From Bog-473 sp963838835 (GTDB taxonomy: Bacteria; Actinomycetota; Acidimicrobiia; Acidimicrobiales; RAAP-2): a stretch of DNA of 64,000 bases. How positions within the stretch are numbered: position 1 is the first letter of the stretch; every line of letters begins with the position of its first letter. The translations under genes were made by a program, and so were the position numbers. The notes beneath the pieces were generated by a model. It was given only the letters and a program-made list of their open reading frames with translations, was not told the origin of the DNA and did not search any database. The DNA lies in the NCBI GenBank assembly GCA_963838835.1, contig CAWITA010000023.1:1-64000 (forward strand). The letters are read 5' to 3'. Shown here piece after piece: positions 54,876 through 63,603 of this stretch.

Positions 54876-55823
54876 TCAGGCTCCGTGGAAAGCGTGCTTG
54901 ATCGGGCCCACGATCGGCCCCAGGACAACGATCATGATGGCTGGCAGGAAGCAAAAAGCGAGCGGGAAGAGGATCTTCACCGGGACCTTGGCCGCCTTCT
55001 CGCGGGCCCGCTGGCGCCGCTTGTCCCGCATCTCGTCGGCCTGAGCCTGCAGCACCCGACCGATTGGCAGACCGAGCGCGTCGGCCTGCGACAGGACGAC
55101 CGAGAAGGTCACGAGGTCGTCGATGTCCGTGCGCAGCTTCATGTTCTCGAGTGCGTCGTGCCGCGAGAGCCCGAGCTCCATCTCCCGGAGCGTCAGCCGC
55201 AGCTCGTCGCAGACCGGCGACTCGAAGCGTGCGCACGAGACCTGCATGGCCTGCTCCAGTCCGAGACCGGCGGCCACCGAGATCGTCATGAGGTCGAGCA
55301 GGTCGGGCAGGTCATTGGTGACCCGTTCGCGCCGAGCCTTAATCCGGTGGCGCAGCCACCAGCTGGGCGCGAGGCCGCCGAGCATCGGGAGGATGAACAA
55401 CAGCGCCAGGCCCATCTTGACGGACGTGATCCCACTCACCAAGGAGACGAGTCCGATGCCGATGCCGAGCATCACCGATCCGACCTGGATGGCGACGAAC
55501 TCCTCGGCCCGGACCGATCCGGTGAGGCCCGCCTTGAGAAGGTCGGCGTGCACCCGGTCGATGTCGCTCGAGGGGTAGAGCCGGGACAGGCTGTGGCGCA
55601 ATCCGTTGACCGCCGGCTTGAACATGCGGTTGACCAACGGCGTCTGGACACGTTCGACCATCGGCGGGGCTTCGGCGTAGATCTCCGCCTCGGCGCCGAG
55701 CGATTTGATGAAGTCGATCCGTTGGCTCGTCTTGTGCGAGCGCACCGCCGCTGCGCCGACGCCGAGGAGGCCCATCACCATGAGCGTGATGCCCACCATG
55801 GGGACGATGTACGCGGCGTTCAC
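54876..55823 (-). CDS. tadC: TadC-like pilus inner-membrane protein
   Basis: This 315-residue protein of the GspF/TadC family has the F-domain core DLPDLLDLMTISVAAGLGLEQAM, an N-terminal membrane segment and two C-terminal ones. It pairs with TadB to form the platform of the Tad secretion machine. The start is GTG 55823 (GAGGGGG 7 bp before); the longer frame is antisense to TadB. It follows tadB by 11 bp. Confidence 0.9.
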   Translation of the reverse strand: MNAAYIVPMVGITLMVMGLLGVGAAAVRSHKTSQRIDFIKSLGAEAEIYAEAPPMVERVQTPLVNRMFKPAVNGLRHSLSRLYPSSDIDRVHADLLKAGLTGSVRAEEFVAIQVGSVMLGIGIGLVSLVSGITSVKMGLALLFILPMLGGLAPSWWLRHRIKARRERVTNDLPDLLDLMTISVAAGLGLEQAMQVSCARFESPVCDELRLTLREMELGLSRHDALENMKLRTDIDDLVTFSVVLSQADALGLPIGRVLQAQADEMRDKRRQRAREKAAKVPVKILFPLAFCFLPAIMIVVLGPIVGPIKHAFHGA

Positions 55824-55834
55824 CAGAGACCCCC

Positions 55835-56839
55835 TCAGACCTTGATGTTGACCATGCGACGGACGATCCAGAAACCAAGACCCATGAGCCCCGCCGTGCC
55901 GATGAGAACGATCAGGCCGACGCCGTGGAGCATCGGCTGCAGGTAGTTCGGGTCCTTCATCTCCAATGCGACCACCAGGAAGAGCGGTATGGCGAAGAGG
56001 ACGTAGCCCGACATGCGGCCTTCGGCCGAGAGGGTCTGCACCTCGCGGCGCACCTCCTGACGGGTCCGCATGAAATCGGCCAGCGTGTGGAGGATCGGAG
56101 CCAGGCGGCCACCGGTGGACTGCTGAATGCGCACCGCCTCCACGGCCCACTTGAGGTCCTCGACGCCCGAGCGCTCGGCCATGTTCTCCAGCGCGACCAC
56201 CAGGTCGGAACCGACTGCCACCTCGGCCATTACCCGGTCAAGCTCGTCCGACAACGGCGGCCGGGCGTCACGGCGGTACATGTCGATGGAACGCTGGAAG
56301 GTCTGGCCACCCTCGACCGAGGCCGCCATGAGCGCCAGCGCGTCGGGCAGTTGCTCCTGCATCTGTTTGATCCGCTTTCCGGCCCGTCGCGACGGCAGGT
56401 ACCAGGCAATGCCGGCGACCAGGGCAATCGCCACCAAGGACGCGAACGGCGACTTCACGATCACCCCGGCCCCCACGGCGAGCATCATCGCGATCGCCCC
56501 GCTGATGACGATGTACTCGCCCGACCGCAAAGGAATGGCCGCGCGGTCGAGCCGCTTCTCCAGGGCCCCGGTGGTGTCGATACGCCCGAAGACGCCGGCG
56601 ATGCGCACCGTCAGTGCCGAGAGCTCGCCGTGCTCGGGCGACTCGGTCACGACCTCGACGGGCACCCTGGCCGTGCCCATGGTGTCGTCCAGGATCTGGG
56701 CCAGCGTGCGCTGCTTCGTGCGGACTCGAATAATGGCAGCCACCACCGCCAGGGAGAGCCCGGCGCCGACCAGCACCGCGGCGGTGAACGCCTCTGCCTG
56801 ACTGCTCAATTGCAGTGCCGCGAGCATCATGGCTCTCAC
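55835..56839 (-). CDS. tadB: TadB-like pilus inner-membrane protein
   Basis: This 334-residue protein has the GspF-type domain PDALALMAASVEGGQTFQRSIDM, a hydrophobic N-terminus and late segments GYVLFAIPLFLVVAL and VGLIVLIGTAGLMGLGF. GTG 56839 overlaps the cpaF stop (GTGA), coupling the two. Confidence 0.9.
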   Translation of the reverse strand: MRAMMLAALQLSSQAEAFTAAVLVGAGLSLAVVAAIIRVRTKQRTLAQILDDTMGTARVPVEVVTESPEHGELSALTVRIAGVFGRIDTTGALEKRLDRAAIPLRSGEYIVISGAIAMMLAVGAGVIVKSPFASLVAIALVAGIAWYLPSRRAGKRIKQMQEQLPDALALMAASVEGGQTFQRSIDMYRRDARPPLSDELDRVMAEVAVGSDLVVALENMAERSGVEDLKWAVEAVRIQQSTGGRLAPILHTLADFMRTRQEVRREVQTLSAEGRMSGYVLFAIPLFLVVALEMKDPNYLQPMLHGVGLIVLIGTAGLMGLGFWIVRRMVNIKV

Positions 56840-58401
56840 CGCCCGCCGTCGCGACGGCGGGCCAAGATCTCGTAGATCTCCTCGGAGGGAGGCTCGACCA
56901 CCCGTCCCGGCCGCGCCGGCCGGTGATGGCGCCCGCCGCCCGATCGCGCCGCCCCGAGGAGTGCCTCGGAGTCGTTGCGGAAGATCTGCGGCGGCACGGT
57001 GATGCCGCTCAGCGCCAGCTCGTCGAGGATCTTGGGGCGCAGGCCGGTCGAGACGAGACGCCCCATACCTTCGGTCTGGTCGACCCGATGGAAGATGTCC
57101 TGCAGCAGCACGGTGTCGCCCTCCATGCCCTGGATCTCGGTGATCGACTGCACCACGCGGGGCCCGCCCGGCGTGCGCTGCAGCTGCACGAGAACGCCGA
57201 CCGCCATGACGATCTGCTCCCGGATGGCGCGCTGGGGCAGCTCGACCCCGCCCATCATGACCATGGTCTCGAGGCGTCCGAGGAGCTCACGCGGCGTGTT
57301 GGCGTGCACCGTCGTCATGGATCCGGCGTGACCCGTGTTCATGGCCTGGAGCATGTCGAGGGTCTCGGAGCCACGACACTCACCGACGATGATCCGGTCG
57401 GGCCGCATACGCAGCGAGTTGCGGACGAGGTCGCGGATGCGGATCTCGCCGGTCCCCTCCGCATTGGCCGGGCGCGTCTCGAGTGTCACCACGTGGGCGC
57501 CCTGGATCTGGAGCTCCGCGGACTCCTCAATGGTGATCAGGCGTTCACCGTCGGGGATGAAGTTCGAGAGGACGTTCAGCATCGTGGTCTTTCCGGTGCC
57601 CGTACCGCCCACGACGACCATGCTGATCTTGCCCCGCACACAGGCCTCGAGGAAGAGCGCCGAGTCCATGCTGAGCGTGCCCAGGTTGATGAGGTCCTCC
57701 ATCAAGAAGGCGCGCTCGGGGAACTTTCGAATGGTGAGCACCGGTCCCCGCAGAGCCAGTGGCGGGACGATGGCATTGATCCGGGAACCGTCGGCGAGAC
57801 GGGCATCGACCATGGGGGAGGACTCGTCGACTCGACGGCCGACCCCGTGCACCATGCGGTCGATGATGCGCCGGTACTGGTGGGGCGAGCTGAAGACGAC
57901 GTCGCAGCGCTCGATCTTGCCCTTGCGCTCGATCCAGATCTCGTCGTACACGTTGCACATGATCTCGGTGATGCTGCCCTCCGAGAGCAGACCCTCCAGC
58001 GGTCCGTAGCCGAGGGAGTCCTCCAGCATCTCCTCTACGAAGCGCTGACGCTCGATCGGGGAGATGCCGATGTCCTCGCGCTCGAGGATCTCGTTGACGG
58101 TCGAGCGCACCTTGTCCCGTAGTTCGTTGGGTGACAGGTTGGCGGCCGTCGGAGCGATCTCGGAGAGGACCTTGGCTTGCACCTTCGCCTTGGATTGCTT
58201 CCACTGCTCGTCGAGCGCCGTCCGGTCGCTGGCCCTCCGCATCGGGTGCCCCTTGGTGCCCGGCTGGCCCACCGGGCTGGGCCCCCGCCGCTCGGCTGGT
58301 CCGCCAGGGTCCCCGGCCCTGCGGTTCATGGGCTGCTGTGGCTCTTCGCGCGCCGGCGGCTCCGGCCCGTCGGCCGCGGCCAGTTTCTCAGACAGGTTCA
58401 T
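56836..58401 (-). CDS. cpaF: CpaF/TadA secretion ATPase
   Basis: This 521-residue ATPase powers pilus assembly. It has a Pro/Arg-rich start (residues 1-60), then VVVGGTGTGKTTMLNVLSNF (Walker A near 270), SLRMRPDRIIVGECRGSETLDML (Walker B region), NTGHAGSMTTVHANTPRELLGR (His box) and a C-terminal Arg-rich tail. It follows cpaE by 5 bp and overlaps tadB. Confidence 0.95.
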   Translation of the reverse strand: MNLSEKLAAADGPEPPAREEPQQPMNRRAGDPGGPAERRGPSPVGQPGTKGHPMRRASDRTALDEQWKQSKAKVQAKVLSEIAPTAANLSPNELRDKVRSTVNEILEREDIGISPIERQRFVEEMLEDSLGYGPLEGLLSEGSITEIMCNVYDEIWIERKGKIERCDVVFSSPHQYRRIIDRMVHGVGRRVDESSPMVDARLADGSRINAIVPPLALRGPVLTIRKFPERAFLMEDLINLGTLSMDSALFLEACVRGKISMVVVGGTGTGKTTMLNVLSNFIPDGERLITIEESAELQIQGAHVVTLETRPANAEGTGEIRIRDLVRNSLRMRPDRIIVGECRGSETLDMLQAMNTGHAGSMTTVHANTPRELLGRLETMVMMGGVELPQRAIREQIVMAVGVLVQLQRTPGGPRVVQSITEIQGMEGDTVLLQDIFHRVDQTEGMGRLVSTGLRPKILDELALSGITVPPQIFRNDSEALLGAARSGGGRHHRPARPGRVVEPPSEEIYEILARRRDGGR

Positions 58402-58406
58402 GGCGA

Positions 58407-59693
58407 TCAGGCCCTCTCGAGCTCAGGCACCCTGGTGCTGCGACCCTTCCTCCTGCGCCAAAAGCCCCGCGACTCGCCGATCTCCGCCGTGTTCGCCGCC
58501 GTGCCCAGCACGGGCACCACCTCACCGGACAGGAATTGGTGCATGCCACCGGCCAGCTTCTTGCCGATCTCCGAACTGGCCGCCGAGATCAGCGCGGGTC
58601 TGCCCTTGTTGATCGACTTCATGACCTCCCGGGAATACGGAAGCACCGAGATGATCTTGTTGTCGAGAACCTCCTGGACGTCGGTGATGTCGATGCCGAT
58701 GTCGTCCTCCACCTTGTTGAGCACCACCCCAATGGTTTGGCTGTTGATGCGCAGCTTCTCGAGGGTGGTGAGGAACACCCGCATGTTCCGGATGCTCGGC
58801 AGATCCAGGGTGACCATGCAGAGGACCCGCGTCGAATGGTCGAACGCGGCCAGGACGATCTCGGACAGCTGCGCCGGAGTGTCGACCACGATGTAGTCGA
58901 AGTGCCGGCGGAGAGCACCCATCACCTTGTAGACGTCTTTGGGGGCGATCATGTCGGCGTCGGCCGGGCTGAACGGCGCCGCCAGGACCGAGAAGCCGAG
59001 TTCGTGCCGTTCGAGGTACTGCTCCACGTGCTCGTCGAGGTCGTCGTCGTCCACCGGTTCCCTTGACAACAGGTCCGAGATGGTGAACCGGGGCCGCAGG
59101 TGCAGCGCGGTGGAGACCTCGCCGAACTGGAGGTCCAGGTCGACCAGGCACACCCGCTGGCCCGTCTGGGCCGCGAGGTAACAGGCGAGGTTGGTGGCGT
59201 AGAACGTCTTGCCGCATCCGCCGCTCGACGACGCCACGGTGAAGACCTCGGCGAACTGTGGGCGCTCGACCACGACGCCCTGGGCCACGACCGGCAGCGG
59301 CGCAGGCTCCTCCGCCGCCGAGACGTCGGCGATGTCGAACGCCCGCTGGAGGGACGCCGCCAACTGACGCTTGCTCGTCGGGTACTCGATCAGCTCCACG
59401 GCTCCGGTGCGGACGATGTCGGCCAGGCCGACCCGGGGCCGGGGCCCCAGGGCCAGGACGACGGCCGGCACGGCGGCGGCCGTCCGCAGGGCGGCCAGGC
59501 GGGCCATGCCGGCATGGCTGTCGAAGACGGGCCCGGCGACCAGCACGTCAAAGGGGCCCTGCACGCGTACCTCGTCGAGCACGTCGATGGCGTTGGTGCT
59601 GGAGACGATCTGATAGCCCGTTCCGAGCGAGGCCTGAATGGCCCGGCTGAGCGCCGGGGAGCGGCTGATGACCAGGAGGCGGCGGGAGATCAC
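58407..59693 (-). CDS. cpaE: CpaE/TadZ-like pilus localisation ATPase
   Basis: This protein of about 428 residues has an N-terminal receiver-like domain (SRRLLVISRSPALSRAIQ; DVLVAGPVFDSH) and then a ParA-type ATPase with VASSSGGCGKTFYATNLACYL (deviant Walker A), VCLVDLDLQFGEVSTALHL and YIVVDTPAQLSEIVL. GTG 59693 overlaps the cpaB stop (GTGA). TadZ/CpaE proteins place the pilus at the pole or cell site. Confidence 0.9.
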   Translation of the reverse strand: MISRRLLVISRSPALSRAIQASLGTGYQIVSSTNAIDVLDEVRVQGPFDVLVAGPVFDSHAGMARLAALRTAAAVPAVVLALGPRPRVGLADIVRTGAVELIEYPTSKRQLAASLQRAFDIADVSAAEEPAPLPVVAQGVVVERPQFAEVFTVASSSGGCGKTFYATNLACYLAAQTGQRVCLVDLDLQFGEVSTALHLRPRFTISDLLSREPVDDDDLDEHVEQYLERHELGFSVLAAPFSPADADMIAPKDVYKVMGALRRHFDYIVVDTPAQLSEIVLAAFDHSTRVLCMVTLDLPSIRNMRVFLTTLEKLRINSQTIGVVLNKVEDDIGIDITDVQEVLDNKIISVLPYSREVMKSINKGRPALISAASSEIGKKLAGGMHQFLSGEVVPVLGTAANTAEIGESRGFWRRRKGRSTRVPELERA

Positions 59694-60466
59694 GGCGCGC
59701 TTGCGGTCTGGTCGGTGCCGACGCACTGCTGCAGCGGAGGCGGGTTGGTGTCCTTCTGCGTCTGGACGACCGAGAGTGACTCGTTCTGCGAGAGGAACTC
59801 GATGTTCCTCGCCTGCGACGGGTTGACGGCCAGAAGGAGCGTCTCGTTGGCCGGGATGGTGCGGCCGGCCGTCGTTGGATGGTTGGCGTACGACGGCACG
59901 GTGCTCTCGACGTCGAGGACCTCGATGTTGGCCATTGCCAGCTCGGTGCATGGCAGTGGGAGCGTCGCGGCACCCGTCGCTGCGTTACCCGAGGTCGAGA
60001 CCTTCGTGATGTTGGCGTACACGTCGACCCGACTGCCGGGCTGGAGGTAGCCGGCCAGCCCAAGCGTTCCGTTCATGGTCACCGTCACCCCGTCCATCCC
60101 GGTCGGCAACGAAATCGAGGTGGTGCTGGCGGTGAGCTCCGTCGAGCTGATGGCATGGCCCTTGGTCACGGGCTGCGACAAGACCTCGTCGGCCAACCCG
60201 GACAGCGAACCCAGGTCGGTCGGCACGTAGGTCTTGGTCGGGATCAGCTCGATGGCGACCATCCCGTTGGAGACCATGGCCTGCCCGGTGGTCCCCGCCG
60301 GGATGTTGGACTTGGCCACGACGGCAGACGTGCTAATTGGCGAGACAACGTTCGCCCCGGACCCTGTGTGCTTGCTCGCGCCTTCCACGCTGGCGTAGGC
60401 AATCGCGCTCCCCGCGACGAACAGGATCACACCGATCATGACCAGTATGAGTGTCTGCCTTTTCAC
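59690..60466 (-). CDS. cpaB: CpaB/RcpC-like pilus protein
   Basis: This 258-residue protein has an N-terminal membrane anchor (LILVMIGVILFVAGSAIAYASV), an SAF-type segment VVAKSNIPAGT then PVTKGHAISSTELTAS, and a YLQPGSRVDVYANI block. It is the first gene of the cpaB-cpaE-cpaF-tadB-tadC operon. The start is GTG 60466 (GGGAAGG 6 bp before). Confidence 0.88.
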   Translation of the reverse strand: MKRQTLILVMIGVILFVAGSAIAYASVEGASKHTGSGANVVSPISTSAVVAKSNIPAGTTGQAMVSNGMVAIELIPTKTYVPTDLGSLSGLADEVLSQPVTKGHAISSTELTASTTSISLPTGMDGVTVTMNGTLGLAGYLQPGSRVDVYANITKVSTSGNAATGAATLPLPCTELAMANIEVLDVESTVPSYANHPTTAGRTIPANETLLLAVNPSQARNIEFLSQNESLSVVQTQKDTNPPPLQQCVGTDQTASAP

Positions 60467-60506
60467 AGAACCTTCCCCCTCTCAACCGGCGGCCAACGTA
60501 GGGCGA

Positions 60507-60530
60507 CCATCACGCCATCACGCCATCACG
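60507..60530. repeat. Three tandem copies of an 8-bp unit CCATCACG
   Basis: Exact tandem copies occur at 60507, 60515 and 60523, in the leader between the cpaB start and the operator region. The unit is short and may vary in copy number between strains. No function is shown by sequence. Confidence 0.55.
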
Positions 60531-60586
60531 CGTCGACCATGCGGTTGGCTCCGTTGGAGGGTACGACGAGAGGGTGACGGCGTACA

Positions 60587-60601
60587 TAGGTCATTTTGAC
60601 C
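60587..60601 (+). promoter_or_regulatory. Pilus-regulon motif, copy 3 (cpaB side)
   Basis: TAGG-TCATTTT-GACC, preceded by A and located about 120 bp before the cpaB start. It belongs to a 23-bp segment (60582-60604) that matches, inverted, 60636-60658 in 21 of 23 positions. Confidence 0.65.
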
Positions 60602-60638
60602 ATTCTCCGATGCTCCGACCCTGGTGAGAGCATGAAAT

Positions 60639-60653
60639 GGTCCGAATGACCTA
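60639..60653 (-). promoter_or_regulatory. Pilus-regulon motif, copy 4 (tadE side)
   Basis: On the minus strand TAGG-TCATTCG-GACC; on the plus strand it reads GGTC-N7-CCTA. It lies about 120 bp before tadE, mirror-symmetric to copy 3, giving the divergent cpaB and tadE promoters the same arrangement. Confidence 0.65.
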
Positions 60654-60771
60654 TGTACCGTCGAAGACCGTCGGCCCAGAATCGTGTCGGACGTATCACA
60701 GCGACGTCGCCGACGGAAATTGTCGTGCAGGAGTTGGTGCCGTCGCCCGAGATACAGAGGAGGGTTCCGCG

Positions 60772-61269
60772 TTGGGGCCGCGCACGTGGAGAATTCCGAA
60801 GAGACCGAGGCGGCGGGACGAGCAAGGCGCGGAGATGGTCGAGTTCGCGTTTGTCGTTGTCCTACTGATCGCCTTGTTGTACGGCATCGTGTCGTACGGA
60901 CTCATTCTCTCGGCGCAGTCGACCGTCACCCAAGCCGCCGCCGATGGCGCCCGGGCCGGCATCGTGGCATCGAGCACGGCCAAGGCCACGGCGGAGTTGG
61001 AGGCCGGCAACGACCTGGGATGGATGGACAAGGGTCCGTGCTACGAACCTGACGTCGTAGGGCAAACGGGAACATCGACCGGGACGCTCACCTGCATCGC
61101 CACCGAAGCGCCGTGCCCCTCAAACGTCAGCAACCAGTGTCTCACGGTGACGGTGACGTACAACTACAACTCCAACCCTCTCTTCCCGGAGTTGCCGGGA
61201 ATGGGCATCATCACGCCGTCGACGATCTCGTCGACCGACGTTCTCCAGATCTCTAACCCGAGCTCGTAG
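60772..61269 (+). CDS. tadE: TadE-like pseudopilin
   Basis: This protein of about 165 residues has an Arg-rich leader with DEQG before AEMVEFAFVVVLLIALLYG, a prepilin-like site with Glu at +5, so it is processed like the pilins. The tail has four Cys. The start is TTG 60772, with AGGAGG at 60758-60763; longer starts are unlikely because they overlap the operator. It is the first plus-strand gene of the pilus locus. Confidence 0.82.
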   Translation: MGPRTWRIPKRPRRRDEQGAEMVEFAFVVVLLIALLYGIVSYGLILSAQSTVTQAAADGARAGIVASSTAKATAELEAGNDLGWMDKGPCYEPDVVGQTGTSTGTLTCIATEAPCPSNVSNQCLTVTVTYNYNSNPLFPELPGMGIITPSTISSTDVLQISNPSS

Positions 61270-61272
61270 CAG

Positions 61273-62878
61273 ATGCGAGCGCGGCAGCTTCTTCGGACTC
61301 TCTCGGTGCGCCGCCGCGACGAACGGGGTGCCACCTTCGTACTCACGGCCATCTGCATGGTCGTGCTGTTGTGGGGCGGAGCCATGGGCATTGACGTCGG
61401 CTTCTCGGTCTCGGGGAGCCGCACCGCGCAGGCAATGGCCGACACCGGCGCACTCGATCTGGCCCGTTACATCAACATCGCCGACGGGGACACGACGCTG
61501 ACGGGACCGTCGGGCAGCCTGACCTATATGGCGGGCAAGCTCGCCGGCGTCATGGCGGACAACAGCGGGAGCAATGCCACGCTCACGGTGTCGGGCTGCG
61601 TCTGGAACTCTTCGACCCAAGTCTGCACGGTTCCCACCGGTGTGAACGCGGGCTGCTACAACCAGGTCCCGAAGCTCCACAACCCCTGTACGGGTGTGAT
61701 CGTCACCGCGACACAGAAGGTGCCGCAGATCTTCTTCGGTGGCTCCAATTCCGTGTCCCGCTCCGCCACGGCCGCCGTCACACCCGAGGACGGCTTCTCC
61801 ATCGGGACCGATCTGGCGTCGTTCGACACGCAGCAGTCAGCCGTCCTCAACGCGATCCTGAGCACGATCGGGACCAGCGCCACCATCACCGCGGCGGGCT
61901 ACGAGGGGCTGGACAACACCTACATAACCGTCAACCAATTGATCACGGCGTCAGCCGGGGTACTCACCCCGTCGAACGTCTTGACGACGTCGCTGACGCC
62001 GTCCACCTGGTTGTCCTTCCTCGAGACCGCGACGTCAACCCAGCAGTCGCTCTTGAACTGCGGGGCATCGCCCGTCCCATCTCCCTGTGCCGCGTACTCC
62101 GCGTTGAGCACGCTTGTCTTCAATGGCTCGCCGTCGGTGCAGCTGTGCCAACTCTTCACGATCAATGGCTCGACTTGCGGGGGTGGGAACCTCTCCGAGC
62201 AGGGGCTGTCGGCGAGCCTGGACGTGCTTCAGTTCCTGACGACGGAGGCCGAGCTGGCCAACGGGAGCAACCCGATCAACGTCCAGTCGGCCCTGGGCCT
62301 CAACGGCGTATCGTCGTCCACACTCACCCTCGTCGTCGGTCAGCTGCCGCAGATCGCGTACGGACCGGTCGGCACCACGGTCGCGACCGCGCAGGTGACC
62401 GCCGACCTGACAGCTCAATGTCGTGGCCGCGGGCGGAACGTCGACATCCCACTCTCGGCGGCACAAGGCACCGGGACCCTGACCGTGGAGAACTGTTCCG
62501 AACAGAACAACTCGTTCGGGGACGCCGTCGTGACCGCGAGCATCCACGACTGCCAGCGCCAACCTCACGTTGAACGGCGCGTCGGCGGGCACGCTGACGA
62601 TCACCGGGGCGTCGTCTACGTCGACGGCGCAGTTCAACTCGACGAATGTCCCGCCGACGGCGTCCACCCAGGCGGCGGGCTCCGTCACCAACCCGTACCG
62701 GTGGGACCCACCTCGCTGACGCTCTCCTACAGCGGGCTCAGCGCCCCCCTCTCAACGCTCCCCGCGCTCTTGACGGGCGTGTATGGCACCGGTGCTGCAG
62801 GCGGCCGGGGTCGCCGTCGGTGGCGCCACCGTGTCCGACCTCAACTACAACTGCGGCGCCGTCTCCATCGTCAAATGA
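61273..62878 (+). pseudogene. tadG: TadG-like pilus protein, broken by several frame changes
   Basis: From ATG 61273 the protein begins with a short Arg-rich part, RGATFVLTAICMVVLLWGGAMGIDVGF (Tad N-terminal), and runs through a Cys-bearing secreted region. From about 62410 the sensible protein jumps frame: ADL then QLNVVAAGG, NVDIPLSAAQGTGT, TASANLTLNGASAG, PTSLTLSYSGLSAP, LQAAGVAVGGATVSDLNYNC, with switches near 62410, 62437, 62545, 62700 and 62790. The correct stop is TGA 62876-62878. The start frame itself has no stop to the window end. Error or decay is discussed in the findings. Confidence 0.75.
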
Positions 62879-63568
62879 GCGCGCCGATCACGCTCCTCGG
62901 CGGGGCCGCCCTCGGCATCGCTGCCGGTTCGCTCCTGCTCCCTCTGACCAGACGGGAGTTGGCGGCCTCGGTGGCCCGGTCGGCACCCAACGACGCACCC
63001 GTCGCGTCGTCCAACCACGCGACACCCTCCGTCAGCTGGGCCCATTGGGTGGCCCTGGCCGCCGCCTCGGGCCTGCTCCCCGCCTACGTGCTGCACCGCG
63101 TCGGCTGGTCGGTCATCGCGCTGCCCCCGTTGCTTCTGCTCGTTGGGCTGGTCCAACTCGCCTACTGCGACCTCACCCGCCGGCTGCTGCCGAAGACGCT
63201 CGTCTACGCCCTGAGTGCGGCGGTGATCGTGAGCGGCGTCGTCATCGCCGGCGTCATGCACGAATGGGAGCGCCTCGTGCTCGCCGCGCTCGGCGGCCTT
63301 GCGTTCCTCGCGTTGTTCTTCGTCATCAATTTGCTGAACCCGCGTTGGATGGCTTTCGGCGACGTGCGCCTCTCCCTCGTGGTCGGCTTCGGCCTGGCCT
63401 GGGTGAGCCCGATCGCGCTGCTCGAAGGCTTCTTCTTCGCCAACCTCCTGGCCACCGTCGTCGGGTTCGCTCTGATCGCGTGCGCACCGGGCCGAACGCG
63501 GGTCCGCCGTCCCCTTCGGTTTCTATCTGGCGCTGGGCGCCGCACTGGTCCTCGTCACCTGGAGCTGA
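62875..63568 (+). CDS. Prepilin peptidase (TadV/CpaA-like, A24 family), frame broken near 63487
   Basis: This protein of about 230 residues with several hydrophobic segments has the catalytic Asp regions LAYCDLTRRLLPK and MAFGDVRLSLVVGFGLAW (GxGD type). It lacks the N-terminal methylase part found in larger PilD enzymes. It would cut the RG-A bond of the Flp and TadE leaders. The ATG overlaps the tadG stop (ATGA). The C-terminal VPFGFYLALGAALVLVTWS is in another frame, so a single indel lies near 63487. Confidence 0.8.
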
Positions 63569-63603
63569 TCTCTCGATCCCGATCCGCACCCCGCCGGCGT
63601 CAT

